Assembly: GCA_918026815.1 (NCBI GenBank)
Contig: CAKJVC010000068.1
Location: 1,550,001 to 1,614,000 of the forward strand
Origin: Chalara sp. BL73
Taxonomy: Eukaryota; Ascomycota; Leotiomycetes; Helotiales
DNA: 64,000 nt
Direction of reading: 5' to 3'
The position numbers and the translations under genes were made by a program. The notes beneath the pieces were generated by a model. The model was not told the origin of the DNA. It made no database searches and was given only the letters and a program-made list of their open reading frames with translations. Below are positions 22,884 through 34,073 of the stretch, one piece after another (position 1 is the first letter of the stretch; each line of letters begins with the position of its first letter).

Positions 22884-24084
22884 CTAAACTTCGTGTTTCG
22901 TATGTTCGCCTTTTCCTATCAAGCCAGCATTCATTCTCTTAAATTCTTTGAGCTGTTTGTTAAGCCTCTCCTCCTCTCCCAATTCTTCTACCAGTTTGGC
23001 CTCTCTCACGGCTGACCTTCTCTTTGTATGCTGCTAAGACACGTTGCTCAAACATTCTAGCGGCAAAGATTTGAAACATTCGACGGCCTTCTTCCATGCG
23101 CTGCTCCTCTGTTAATGTATCCTTGAGAACCGTCAGGTCTAGCACAAGTCGGGTTGGATTACTACCCACCAACTCTCCTTCCTCATGTTCGTCATCCCCA
23201 CTATCATACTCCTCCTCCTCGATATCCTCACCGTCCTCGTCGTCTGGCATGTTGCCGCTGGGAGATTCACAGGATGTAGGGCTACGTTATGCATAATCAG
23301 AATTAGGATTAGTAGATTGCTCTCTAGCTTCCATTTCTCGCGCCATTCGACGCACGGCAATTTTTTCCATCATCTCAATAAATATCTTCGCGTCATTTTT
23401 CAGCAGATCGTCCACAACCCTTAGAATCCCACCTTGCACTGTGAGACTATCGCCAAAATAAAAAAACTCTCCCGCAAGAGGCTGAGAATCATCGTGGTGA
23501 TTGGAGTAGTGCTCGAGTTCTTCGTAGTATGCATCGTACAATACTTCCAGCTCTTCCTCCATTGCTGTTCGTTTCTGACCACAAATTGTGCAGCTGCATG
23601 AATGTTTTTGTTGCTCCTGCATCTTCCTGAGAACCGCCTCTTTCCCCACTTTGACTAATGATGATATCTCTTCGGGTCCCAAACTGAGCCAGAATTCCTT
23701 TACATGTTCCCGTTCTTCTTGAGGCAATGTATTCCAGATTCTGTTGCTGGTTTGATCGAGGTTTGGACTCTTTTTCTCCTCGATTAGAGTATGGATTCTT
23801 TTAAAAGCTTCGATGTCATGTGCATCATTCTTTACTCGAAACTGAGTTGTCTTTGTTTTATTAGGCCCTTTTTGATAACCATGATCTTCGTTCTCAGAAT
23901 CTCCAAAATTCGTACGAGGTGTGACCTTCACCCTGCCAGGTCTTCGGTTCAAACCAGCATCAATATCAGTATCGGTATCTGAATCAACGTGGCTTGCACC
24001 CAGACCCATGAGCTTAAGAATTCTTTTGGCTATCTCGTCTTGGCGTTTCTCAAGGTCTGCCTTGCTGCTACTATAATATTCCAA
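22884..24084 (-). pseudogene. nst1: Partial, broken copy of NST1 (stress-response protein Nst1)
   Basis: The central part of Nst1 is clear: [72 protein letters not shown], then [20 protein letters not shown]. Two lesions are visible. A TAA at 23289-23287 interrupts an otherwise continuous frame between SDYA and [13 protein letters not shown] frameshift near 22990-23005 moves the reading from RERGQTG to a frame giving [19 protein letters not shown], which stops at 22884. Fungal Nst1 normally exceeds 1,000 residues with a long charged coiled coil; both the N-terminal part and most of the coiled coil are absent. A full-length copy presumably exists elsewhere. The upstream edge is uncertain by some tens of bases. 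Confidence 0.82.
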
Positions 24085-24155
24085 CTCGCGTTCCTGGCTA
24101 TTTCCAGATCAGAACAAGAGCTGAGTAAGATATGGCGTCATATGAGGTGATAAAT

Positions 24156-25418
24156 TTAAGATACGTACCATTTCACGGTCATAGATTTTGTAGCACATCT
24201 AGATTTGCAACGGGGACAGCAAGAGTCAGATGAAGTAACGCCGGCCAGCAGAATTGACATGTTGATGTTTGCACCTGGCATGATAGATCTTTTCCAAGTC
24301 TTTTGAGTGATTATATGATCGGGTCTCCGCGTACGTAGAATAAAATATAATCCAGCTTTAACATTTGATTCTCCTGGAAGTCCCTGGAACCTGTATTGAA
24401 GCATGGTTTGAAACATCTAGTAACACTTTAGCTTTGTCACTATACTTGGGTGACTCTCTTACCTCCCAATGCTGAAAGTACTTATAAGGTAAGAAATCAA
24501 CTCTGCCAAGGACATCCTCAAATCGAAAACTATTTTCTAGTAGCTGAGAAAGCTGCCGGGGTATATTTCTTGTTAGATGAGCGAGGAATCCAGCCACTAG
24601 AGGAAGCAACCAACTTAGCAGGAACTAGTTTCACGATAGCAGCAGTTGTAGATAGGATAATATAGGCTTACGCAAGTACTAGCCATATTCTTCGCAATGC
24701 TATATATAACACTTCCAAGCTATATAAGATCAGTCAGCGAGCGGCCAAGAGAATTCTGAAACAAGGAATTGAATACTTACATCTTGGCAAGGCAGCCTTC
24801 AAAAAACACCTTTATGGCTGATGCATCCCCATGCTAATAAGCGACCAGATGCTGTATCAGAATCAAGTTTGCGCTCAGTTTTATGGAAGCCGTCTGTATA
24901 CCGAATTCTCCTGATCCATAATTTGATGGAGTCGGCTAGAAGATACTGTTGCCCTTTCAAGGACATCTTGGATGGTATCTCCTATAGGGTTGATCTGAGT
25001 GATACTGTATTCGCACCCAGTTCGCACACCTGACTGCAATACTTCTAGTGATGATTTGATCTCGCTGATCATATTGTTGAACTGAACGCCTTTTGCAGAA
25101 GAAAGCTGTGTTACTGATTCCTGAACTTCGGATTTGGACACTTCAATTTTATTAGAGACGGTCTGGGAAAAGAGGTTGGTAAGAGCATGGGTACTCCACT
25201 TGCATGCCTGTACGACTCTGGCAACAGGTACACAGTATAGCAGGAGGCGGAGTGATCGAAGGATATCTAACGAAAACTTCCCATTGCTTATCGGGCAGCA
25301 GACGACGGTCAATCTCAACTTCAGTGGTCTGAGGACGTAACGATCGACACCATCCACTCACCTGGACCTCGACTAGAAGCATACCTAACTGCGGAATTTG
25401 GATGCTAGAGGTGCCCAT
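24156..25418 (-). CDS. Ubiquitin-like-domain (ULD_2-type) protein, possibly damaged
   Basis: Best-supported part: FEDVLGRVDFLPYKYFQHWE joins, through a GTAAGA..CTAG intron (24462-24417), to MFQTMLQYRFQGLPGES and GLYFILRTRR. It ends in a Cys cluster CCPRCKSRCATKS. This is the arrangement of the fungal ubiquitin-like domain found in large hypothetical proteins. Upstream pieces include an ATG at 25418 (MGTSSIQIPQLGMLLVEVQ, then a GTGAGT donor) and a helical region with NKIEVSKSEVQESVTQLSS. A segment near 24815-24850 reads HGDASAIKVFFEGCLAKM but is preceded in frame by TAG where relatives have a sense codon. The exon joins before 24610 could not be settled. The gene may be partly decayed. Confidence 0.5.
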
Positions 25419-26431
25419 TTTGGATTAAAATCTAGTAGAACGTATGTCTGAAGGTTGTGAACCGAGCGGTTTGCAACTAAGTGTTTATCTGAAGATTTGC
25501 GGGCAGGATAAGGAAGTTCGACCTAGAGTTAAACTCGACGTAAGGCTGGGATTGATAGTGAAGATACTAGAGCTTTAAGATGACACTGAACATTCATATA
25601 TACCCGCAGCTGTAATTGTTCAGATTCACATTATAATAAATGCAGACTTGAAGGTTGCTAGGTGATCAACAACAACTTTTCCTGCGACGCTATTGCTAGC
25701 AGGCAAAGACACAAGGAAAAATTGATTATTTACTCAAAAGGACAATGAATTTATACAAAGACGATACTCGTAAATGCATGTTGTGTGGCAGTATTCGAAC
25801 AATCGATCTTCACAGAAAAAGAACACCAGAGTTCAAACTGATAGACCTTGTTCCAGACTGCAGGTAATCTTACTTGGCAGTTACTTATTCTCGATCTCGT
25901 GGCAATGTCTAATACCAGCAAGTCTATTGTCGTGTACAGAAGGCATCAAATAATATAACTAAGCTGGTTAAATACCAGTTAGGTAAGTTACGAGCGCTTG
26001 GTGAAGCGCCACAGTAGCCAAGAGATATCGTAAGCATCGGGCAGAAAGTAGCAGCCAACCAGGTCTAAACGCCGATGATCCATCGGCGCTAGGTAGCGAC
26101 CCCGCATCTAAACAGCGACAAACCCTATTTTTATGTGTACATTGTGTATACTGATTGTCCTCCTCCGGTCCAAACAGCCTGCAAAGCACGGTCGGCCATA
26201 GGTATGATGGTGTTATCAATAATTACATACAGCCGACCGTCACAACTGGCAGGCGCTGGCTTCAGGTATAAGTAGACGATGATTTCGTTGGTCGACTTCC
26301 TCAATTCTATCAGTTCTAAAACACGCTTCTCTTTGCATTGCTTCATCTGCTTGGGAGTTTTTCACACTGCCATATAAGACAAGAAGCTATTCCTAAGAAA
26401 TACAAATATCAAGAGCCATCACACCACAGCA
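25419..26431. other. Intergenic, upstream of the SDR gene
   Basis: About 1 kb, divergent between the ULD gene (minus) and the SDR gene (plus). No coding signal. It includes a TATA-like element for the SDR gene. Confidence 0.5.
26267..26274 (+). promoter_or_regulatory. TATA-like element for the SDR gene
   Basis: TATAAGTA, 158 nt upstream of the ATG at 26432. The position is plausible, with no other evidence. Confidence 0.35.
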
Positions 26432-27515
26432 ATGGCCACATCTAAAGTTTGGTTGATTAGCGGTGCCAATACCGGCTTTGGTCTTGAGCTCGCTCTCAAG
26501 TAAGTATTTATTCAATCCTCAATGATTGCCCAGATATGCTAAAGTCTCCAGGGCCCTCAAAGAAGGCGACAGGGTCATTGCAGCCGTTAGGACACCCAAC
26601 AAGATCCCTTTGCAACTGAAGCGTCCGGAGGTTGCAACTCTCCCCTTTGACCTATCTTGGCCTCAAGAAAAGATTAACGCCTTTGCCGAAGAAGCCTTCG
26701 CAGCATTCGGCACAATCGACGTCGTGGTGAACAATGCCGCTTATGGATATTTTGGTGCCATCGAAGAATCCACAGACGAAGCTCTGAAGACCCAGTATGA
26801 TATCAACGTGTTCGGTCCTCTGCGGCTCATCCGTGCTGTCCTCCCACAGCTGCGTGCGCAAGGTTCTGGTACGATTGTGAATATCTCATCAGTCGGTGGC
26901 TTTCGATCTTATGCCTCGAACGGCATGTATTGCTCTACGAAATTTGCACTTGAGGGTATCACAGAAGCTTTGGCTATGGAGATTGCGCCTTTTGGTCTTC
27001 GCGCGCTTAGTACGTATATCCGATTGATCGATCTCTTCTCATGTTTTAAGGCAAACGCTGACTAGTGTGCTATGTAGTTGTTGAACCAGGCTACTTCCGA
27101 ACCAATTTCCTAGGCTCTGCTGCTGCTGCTGGGAACAACGTCGCAAAACCTATCAAGGCATACGAGGGTACTGTTGCCCATGAAGCAGTAGCGAGCCTCG
27201 AAAAGTACAATGGGAAGCAGCCAGGTAACCCGGTGGAAGGTGCAGCTCGAATTTGGGAGGTGGTACGGGGAGAGGGTATGGCTAAGGGCTTAAAAATGCT
27301 ATTGCGCCTCCCTCTTGGTTCCGATAGTGGTAAGTTGCATGTTGCAATAGTGTTCTAATGTTTGGTTATGGCATGGGTTGCACATTCAACTGAAGTTTGA
27401 TTTATCAACGCTAACTTTTTCTCAAGGTGTCGCATTGCAAGCTCTAGCTCAAGAGCATGCAGATACTGCCAAGCATTATGAGGCTATTTGGAAGAGTACC
27501 GATTTCAATGATTGA
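26432..27515 (+). CDS. Short-chain dehydrogenase/reductase (classical SDR)
   Basis: Four exons, 26432-26499, 26552-27009, 27078-27329 and 27427-27515, splice in phase to 288 residues. The cofactor motif is SGANTGFG at 10-17 (TGxxxGxG type with Ser first). NNAAYG lies at 83-88. The catalytic set is Ser135/136 in NISSVGG, Tyr149 and Lys153 in YCSTK, and Asn108 in NVFG. IVEPGYFRTNF after the second intron is the usual segment following the active site. It should be a cytosolic NAD(P)-dependent oxidoreductase. The missing first Thr in the glycine motif and the overall pattern fit the large fungal group often annotated as ketoreductases or oxidoreductases; the substrate is unknown. No cluster of biosynthetic genes surrounds it. 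Confidence 0.92.
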
Positions 27516-27783
27516 GCGTGGTTGTCCTAGGAAATGGAACATTTCTGGGGGTCGTTTCAATGTTTACTATTTAGCCATAGTAACCATAAGGTAGTACTAA
27601 CGAATTCATCACATCTCTGTATTAGTTCGTTACAGTGAAGTCTTCCCCAAATGGTGTTGTGAATGCTGAAAAGATCAACGGGCAGATCACCTTTCGTATG
27701 TCATTCTTGTATTCTCCGACCCCGCACCCCATAGTCCAGTATATAATTTGTGGCTTAAATCGGGTTTTGCCTAGAAAAAGACG

Positions 27784-28776
27784 TCATTCCACATCAAGTT
27801 GCTTTGTAAGGTTGAGATCGACGATGAATGGTTTGTGTTCAGGTTTATTCCTCGCATCCGTAATCGTGGCATTAACCATTAACGTCTGCCTTCCAAACTT
27901 TATCGGCCACTGATTAGCAGCAGGATATGCATTATTCAGTGGCGTTCCCAACGGTGTAGCGTCCTTGGAGTTTGCAACCTTCCCTTCCTTCGTCCAAGCT
28001 ACCACGCTCGCGCCGTATGATTCATGAATATGTCCAAAACAGTGTAGCAAAGGTCGAGCTCTTCCTACCGCCCGAAGGAGGTTCTCGCAGCCTGCATTTC
28101 CGAACTCGGTCTCATCGAAAATTGTGCTTGGCGGACCGTGAGTCATTATGATGTCGACGTCAGGGAAGGACGGAACAGGGTGTTTGGCGATAGAGATGCG
28201 ATTTTGTGCGGTTTCGAAGAGAGTGTTGTAGCGATCTTCGTGGCGAAGATATGAGAAGCCCCAACCTAGCTCGCCCCCTGCCTGCACCGGCGTGTATGCT
28301 GACGCGTAAATCGAGAATTTGGCGCCGTTGTTGAGGGAAAATTTGTATGTTCCTTCTCCCAGATATGTGACACCTGCTTCTTTTGCCTTAGGCCCGGTCA
28401 AGACATCATAGGCATCATTGTAATACTGTAATGCCTCTTCTGCTGATTTGAAGCTGCCTACGACGGGGTGTCTTTTATCAACTGTTGGGCCAACTTGGAG
28501 GCCGTGGCGCCTGTCCAGTATGATATCGTGGTTGCCGGCGATGACCAGACGAAGCTCAGCCTTCATGCTGCCAATCATTTCCACGGCCTTTTCGAGTGCT
28601 CTGATTCCACCGCCATTTGTGAGGTTTCCTGTGTGAAGAACAACGTTGACCTCGGGTACATCTCGGAGTTCATGCCCGAGGGTATCTGATAGAATTAGAA
28701 AGCGTGTGGAAACTGTATTCGAGGGCATGGTGGTTGAGTTCTGCAGTCGGCGATTGGCTGTTGGTGTCGGCGTCAA
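27784..28776 (-). CDS. Calcineurin-like metallophosphoesterase with altered metal site
   Basis: 330 residues from ATG 28776; a second in-frame Met at residue 17 (28728) lies closer to the domain and may be the true start. Metallophosphoesterase motifs in order: SDTLG at 30-34 (usually SDTHG/N), VLHTGNLTNGG at 46-56 (usually GD), GNHD at 81-84, THGPP at 212-216 and GHIHE at 248-252. So the His of the first motif is Leu and the Asp of the second is Asn, while the last three motifs are intact. Related fungal proteins are predicted phosphoesterases of unknown substrate. The frame is otherwise open and the domain complete, so this may be a low-activity or non-catalytic member. It converges with the SDR gene. 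Confidence 0.88.
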   Translation of the reverse strand: MTPTPTANRRLQNSTTMPSNTVSTRFLILSDTLGHELRDVPEVNVVLHTGNLTNGGGIRALEKAVEMIGSMKAELRLVIAGNHDIILDRRHGLQVGPTVDKRHPVVGSFKSAEEALQYYNDAYDVLTGPKAKEAGVTYLGEGTYKFSLNNGAKFSIYASAYTPVQAGGELGWGFSYLRHEDRYNTLFETAQNRISIAKHPVPSFPDVDIIMTHGPPSTIFDETEFGNAGCENLLRAVGRARPLLHCFGHIHESYGASVVAWTKEGKVANSKDATPLGTPLNNAYPAANQWPIKFGRQTLMVNATITDARNKPEHKPFIVDLNLTKQLDVE

Positions 28777-31700
28777 TGAAATCTGCAGCAGTTAAGAGTT
28801 GCAATCCCTTCCTTTCATGCTGCGACGGGCCACGGAAAATAGCTGTTGGGGTTGAGAGCTACCAGGCTTCTCTAGATGTGGCCCAGGTAGACATGAAACG
28901 GTGTGTTGGATGCATAGCTTGGCTCCTGTAGTTGCATTGGAACCAAAATGTGTTGAGGAACCTCACGTATGTATGTATAGTAGATATGAATGAATGAATG
29001 GAAATAGATGCAACTGACCGCCCAGAAGACTAAGAATTGGTGTGTAAGACAAGCCTCAAGATTCCCATGTCACCAATCTTCGGCCAGGTTTCTCGAATTT
29101 GCACCGCTTGAACACGCGCATTTTCTGGTCGCGCTGTAAATGGGTTTGCTGGTGGAAAGCCAATCACGCCTACAGTGTTCACAGCAGGAGGAGAAGAAGC
29201 CCCTTTCCGTGCCTTTCTTGGGAGGGGGCCGGCGGGCTTTGAAGCTTGCGTCCGGATCAAAGTTCCGTCCAGTCAGACATGAAGGACAGAAATGAGGAAA
29301 ACGACGGCCGCCACTCTCACCTCAACGGAAATGTCGATTGCGAGGAGCAGATCCGTGATATTAGAATCCAACTATATCATCGGTATTGGTACTAATTCTC
29401 GGTAGGGAAAGGTTGGCAGCGGATTTGGATCATAAGGAAGCAAGTGGAGTCCCTTTTTTTTCCCTCCGGCCTGCCTGCTAAACGCCACGGACCCTTGCCA
29501 ACCGTCATCCGTTGATGATGAGAATGAGTCTACCAAGATCCTCCAAGAAAGAGTGATATATCCCGAAGATGAGCAGCAGGCGATGATGCTCGATCAGGCA
29601 TCAGGAAGTGTGTTTCTATTGTCCTAATTGTGTGGCTCTATATACGGTGGTCCCCAGCTCGACCGAGATCCCACAGGGACAGGAGATGTTGGCGCGTTTT
29701 AAGAACAAACCGCCAATCTTGAAGAAGTTGCCCACCATCTCTGAACTGATTCCAATTTCCATAGACTCAAATTCTGCCAGAATTTTAGAGTCAACTGGGA
29801 GTGCTGCAAACTTGTGGGCAGGTGATGAGATAGACGTCTTTATTTGGCTGCCTGTCAAGTGTCGGACTTCATGGTTTATCAGCACTCCCGTGAAGCCACA
29901 TTGGCTCATATCTCCTTCGATGGCATTGGTTCTTTAGATTCAAACTTGCTGGGAGTCCTATATTCACCTTCATGGTCAGTATAGTGTTAGCTAAGTCTAT
30001 TTCGTATCGGATCATGAGAATGTGGTTTGTGGTGAAGTTTTATCTGATTCCCGGTGCAGAACCTGAAAAGTGGTTCAGACCACCTAGCCTAGCGCATCTG
30101 ACGCTAGGAAAGAAAATGACGAACTTGCCACGGCTATTATGGGCTATTTTAAATCGGCTCAGAGGCACTGTCAACCAGTACCGCGAGAGATCTTACACTC
30201 ATGGGGGTGGGTCCGGCCATAAGCCCGAAGGTACTTGTTCAGGAGCACCAAAAAAAGTTCAAGTTGAAGCTAACCATATGATGTGCGCAAATTACCAAAA
30301 TAAGTCGCTTCGGAGCGTATTATTGAACATTTTCAAGCTATACTCACGATTATACTGTCATCGTATTGGCGTTTCAATACTCACGGGAAGAAAACCATGG
30401 ATCTGCGAATGCAGCGTTTGACACTCTTCGCCAGTGCAAGTCGGCCCTTGAAATCACACCGCAACGGAAAACCACCGAATAGCAAATGCCAGGCGGTGAA
30501 AGGGACTGCTGTATATCATGCGGTACGCTTGCAGCACGCTATCCACGTGGGAAGAGGTAACTTCCTGCTATGGATGCACCCCCAAAGCTTATCAAAAGCT
30601 TGTATTGTGGGAGTCTGGACCGTACCATTCCCTCGGTTTTTGGTGGAAGATGATCTCATGAAGACTCTGTGGGCGGTGGCTGACAATGATGAAAGAAAGA
30701 TACATGTGAAGCATAGCATTATTGCTCTGCTAGCCTAAGTGTACAATACTCTTCTCTTCGCTGCTCTCCACCGCTATTCGCGACTCGGGTCGATATGTAC
30801 GTATCTCCTGTTCGTATTATGACTAGGAGGAATAAATAGTCGAGGACTAGAGGTCTAGAGACCAATGCTTTCCGTTTGCACCTATAGTCAGCGCCAGGCA
30901 GGGTACTGACGCCTTAAATGGGAAATCTGACTCCATCGGATACAACTCTTTTACGGAACAAAGCTTCTTGTGTTATAATAGAACTCGATTTTTTTAATAA
31001 CTTTTCAATTGAAAGAGCATAATATTTGAGCACTAGATTTCGTTCAGAGATTTTACCTACCAGTGAAGCTAGAAAGGGGAAGATCTTGGCAAGACTCACG
31101 TGAAGCTCGTTTTCACTCGCAAGAATGATGGCAGCCGTTTTTCGCCGGGGAAGGGTGCATCCGTCAAACCATTTCAATCTGAGATGATCGTATATCCGTG
31201 ATTCCTGGGTCGCAGCCACAGATTACGAGCATGATGAGCATTCTGCCCATGGAGCGGTTAAAGTCGCTCACCGCTGGTTCAGCAGGTTGCATGCGGTCTG
31301 ACCATGACTTGCATCTTGGTCTGCTTCGAACTAGATCGAATATGGCGCTCGTACTCCAAAAGGCCACCCCCACGACGCCTTGAAAAAGGGAACTGTAGCC
31401 TTGCAAGGTCGTACAGAGGTTGGAAAAATCCTTAACTAAGCTCCACATTCGTCAATACGGATCGACATGAGGCACGTCGATTAGCCTAGTGCGGGTTTAA
31501 GCTTAAGCTTATCTCTCCAGCGTGGTTTATCTGGTCCTGTAAAGTACCGTTAATAATTATACACCCTGACTTGGCAACGGGTGTTAATAATCAGCCCTGC
31601 ATATCATACCCGCCCTAGCCTCTGGAAAACAAAAACACCACTCAAAACCCGCAGGAGTAGTGAGCACCGACGCGGAGCTCGGATATACGGCCATAGGAGC

Positions 31701-32663
31701 CAGAGGGCACTAGCTCTGCTCTAGAAGCATGTATAGAAGCCCGGTTTGTAGGCGCTGTACATACTGTACAGTATCATACGGTACGGTAAGCAGCAAAACA
31801 TGAGTCAAAAATCGTGGTAAAGTTCCCCGCAGAGCTGGCCGGGTCTGAACAGTGCCCAATTCTGGATGTCTGCTCAATTATCACCGAGACGCTTCCCGGC
31901 TGCTCTGTACTGTGAAAAAGTTACCCTTCTCGTTACCCTTTCATAGCCGTGTCCGCCGCTTCGCCGTCCACCGCTCCCGATTCTCGCTACCTAGACCCAT
32001 CAGATTTGTCCTGCCATCCAAATGCTGGCGAATGAGAAACGTATACATGCCACATACGTCTCCTCGTTCGCGCGTCCGCCTGCCTAAAGATCTTTTTGAC
32101 CTTACATGGCAGGATGTGAATGGTTGATTGAACATATCTTAGCTCCAGATTGAGCCACGCCTTAGCAATAACCAAATCGTTTATTTCCTAAAGCAGAGCA
32201 TAACAATGTAGCATTCATCAAAATTCGAGAGATCAGCATATGCAGTTCCCTGAAATGTCGGTAAAGAGACTTTGGGTAATCAGGCGGGTTCGTCTATTAC
32301 GGGAAAAAATATCCAATCCTAAACACACCTTGCAGGGCACCCGTGGGCTCCGTCTTACCTCGAGCATAAATCCATCCGCCGACAGCGCGCCCTTTAGAAC
32401 AAAACTTAATTTTGAGTCACCTGGCGAACCTGCTTGCATGAGCCGCACCATCATGCCATCAGCTAAACGTCATTTATATGCAGCAGTACCCGCGCTATTG
32501 GTTACTGCTCCCGGCTTCGGACCACCTCGGGGATTTTCAGTGCCGCCTAGGGATTTGAACGAAAGACTCTATAAGCAAGCATCGCCACAATCTTTTGATC
32601 CCAAACCTTTCGCCTTCAAAGACCACACTTCGAACAGTAATCACTACAATTCCCAACTCAAGA
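28777..32663. other. 3.9-kb gene-poor stretch with possible relics
   Basis: No supported gene. On the minus strand, 31448-30914 holds two adjoining frames (NLCTTLQGYSSLFQGVVG..., then SENELHVSLAKIFPFLASLV...) whose hydrophobic pattern loosely recalls the helical N-terminal region of fungal NACHT/STAND proteins; too weak to call. A minus-strand frame at 29616-29909 is unassigned. A 14-bp perfect palindrome lies at 31761-31774. The last 425 bp form the leader of the bZIP gene. Confidence 0.4.
31761..31774. repeat. 14-bp perfect palindrome
   Basis: ATACTGTACAGTAT is its own reverse complement. Further CTGTAC and GTAC copies lie within 30 bp on both sides. It sits 890 bp upstream of the bZIP start and could be a dimer-binding site. 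Confidence 0.4.
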
Positions 32664-32686
32664 ATGCCTTCCCACTCAAGTCGTAG
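32240..32686 (+). other. Upstream ORF overlapping the bZIP start
   Basis: 148 codons from ATG 32240. It ends 23 nt inside the bZIP coding region in another frame. It has no recognised motif. If the transcript begins upstream of 32240, this ORF would compete with the bZIP start. Alternatively the transcript begins further in, and the ORF is irrelevant. Confidence 0.3.
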
Positions 32687-33351
32687 TAGTACGGTGGATG
32701 CAGAGTACGAATGGGAACAACCATCCCACGATTCCCGGAAGAAGTCAAGATCCAAGCTACCTGCGGAAGACAAGCTCAATGTGAGTGTTCTGCTTCGCTT
32801 TCCACCTCCTGGCATTTTTAACCTCATACCAGAAACGCCGCGATCAAAACAGAGTCAGTCAGCGCGCATTTAGGCAAAGGAAGGAAAAGCACACGAAGGA
32901 GCTTGAGGCCAAAGTAGAAGAGCTGGAAAACCTGCTCGAGACAGCTAGCCACGAAAATAGTATGGCCGCCTCCCAGATGAGCCGTATGGAAGAAGAGTTA
33001 TGCTACTACCGCCGCCTTCTATTTGCGGGGAATGCGCCGGCTTTCTCACCTTCGAGCGAAAAGTCCGCGGCTTATACTTCAAACTACACGACTTCATATG
33101 CGCCTGTTGGCGGCGCTCTCGCATCAAGTGGATATGCCACAAGTTATACAACTAGTTCGCACAGCAACGGCAGCAGTTCGGCCCATTCGAGCCCGGAGCT
33201 TGGCAATATACAGGGCGATTTTGCGTCCGGAGAAGGAGTGGAGAGCTTTTGGGGTTACGATGTGCCACAGACGCCGGGATACCAGGCAGTTGGCACATCG
33301 CATACGAATCACGGAACTGGTTGGCAGGTAACTCAAGAAGATCGCTGGTGA
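32664..33351 (+). CDS. bZIP transcription factor, YAP/AP-1-like basic region
   Basis: Exons 32664-32780 and 32833-33351 with a 52-nt GTGAGT..CCAG intron give 211 residues. The basic region starts right after the intron: KRRDQNRVSQRAFRQRKEKH (40-59). It is the NRxAQRAFRxRK pattern of fungal Yap factors with Ser in place of the usual Ala. A leucine zipper follows (LEAKVEELENLLETA and on to MEEELCYYRRLLF). The rest is Ser/Thr/Tyr/Gly-rich and disordered, a possible activation region. It lacks the paired Cys-rich domains of the oxidative-stress factor Yap1, so a direct redox-sensor role is unlikely. It should be a nuclear dimeric DNA-binding protein; targets unknown. Confidence 0.9.
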
Positions 33352-33908
33352 TTTCGGGACAATCGCTTCGCAGCTTTGGGGGGGTAATACGAGGGTAATG
33401 ATATATACGTTACAAGTATCTAATGAGGAACGAGGAGTTTTGGAAGGGATTAAATCACACCCAATGATACCGGGCTTGGGGGGACGGCGTTTTAGAATGT
33501 TCATTTTCAACACAGCGGAATGTGCGATTAGGATCTGGGAAGTATCAACTGAAGCAGCGGTGGTGCAAAAAAGCAACCAATGTACCATAGCAAGAGTTCT
33601 ACTCGATTACCACGATATAAGAACATAATTTACCTAGATTGAGAATATATATACCACAAAGCATCCCAGGACAGGCTGATTCAATGGCCTGACTCTGTCC
33701 TTGTTCCGTTCCCGCACAACCATAGCGTATTTCGGCCAGATCTCGGGATTCTTACAGGAGGTTCCTCCCTAAGGAAAGCTGGCTTCGTAGTTTTTTCTAT
33801 CCCATCCCGTTTTGAAATACCAACCCCAAGCCGTGTTTTTTTGTTGGGGGTGGGGCGGCTCAGCCAAGGAAAACCAACGAGCTCCAAACCGGCAGCCTCG
33901 TTTTTGAG

Positions 33909-33961
33909 TCATCGCACAAACACGCACAGATGCACAGACGCACATACGCACATACACACAT
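33909..33961. repeat. CACA-rich imperfect simple repeat
   Basis: Tandem units of about 8 nt of the form CACANACG/CACATACG, degenerate, over about 50 bp. Confidence 0.6.
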
Positions 33962-34038
33962 GCGGTTTGGTTACACAGGCTGCCTGAAAAAAATAAAATA
34001 AAGAGGAAAAGGGGGGGGACGGAAAAGTACCTGCCCGT

Positions 34039-34073
34039 GGGGATTTTTGGGGGGAGGGGAAAAAGGGTTGGGG
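34039..34073 (+). other. Potential G-quadruplex
   Basis: Five G tracts of three to six G separated by spacers of one to five nt within 35 bp on the plus strand, satisfying the usual G3+N1-7 pattern. Another run of eight G starts 27 nt upstream. Confidence 0.6.

Noticed and set aside
30914..31448. Possible NACHT/STAND N-terminal relic on the minus strand
   Set aside because: Only the hydrophobic pattern agrees; no diagnostic motif and no P-loop downstream.
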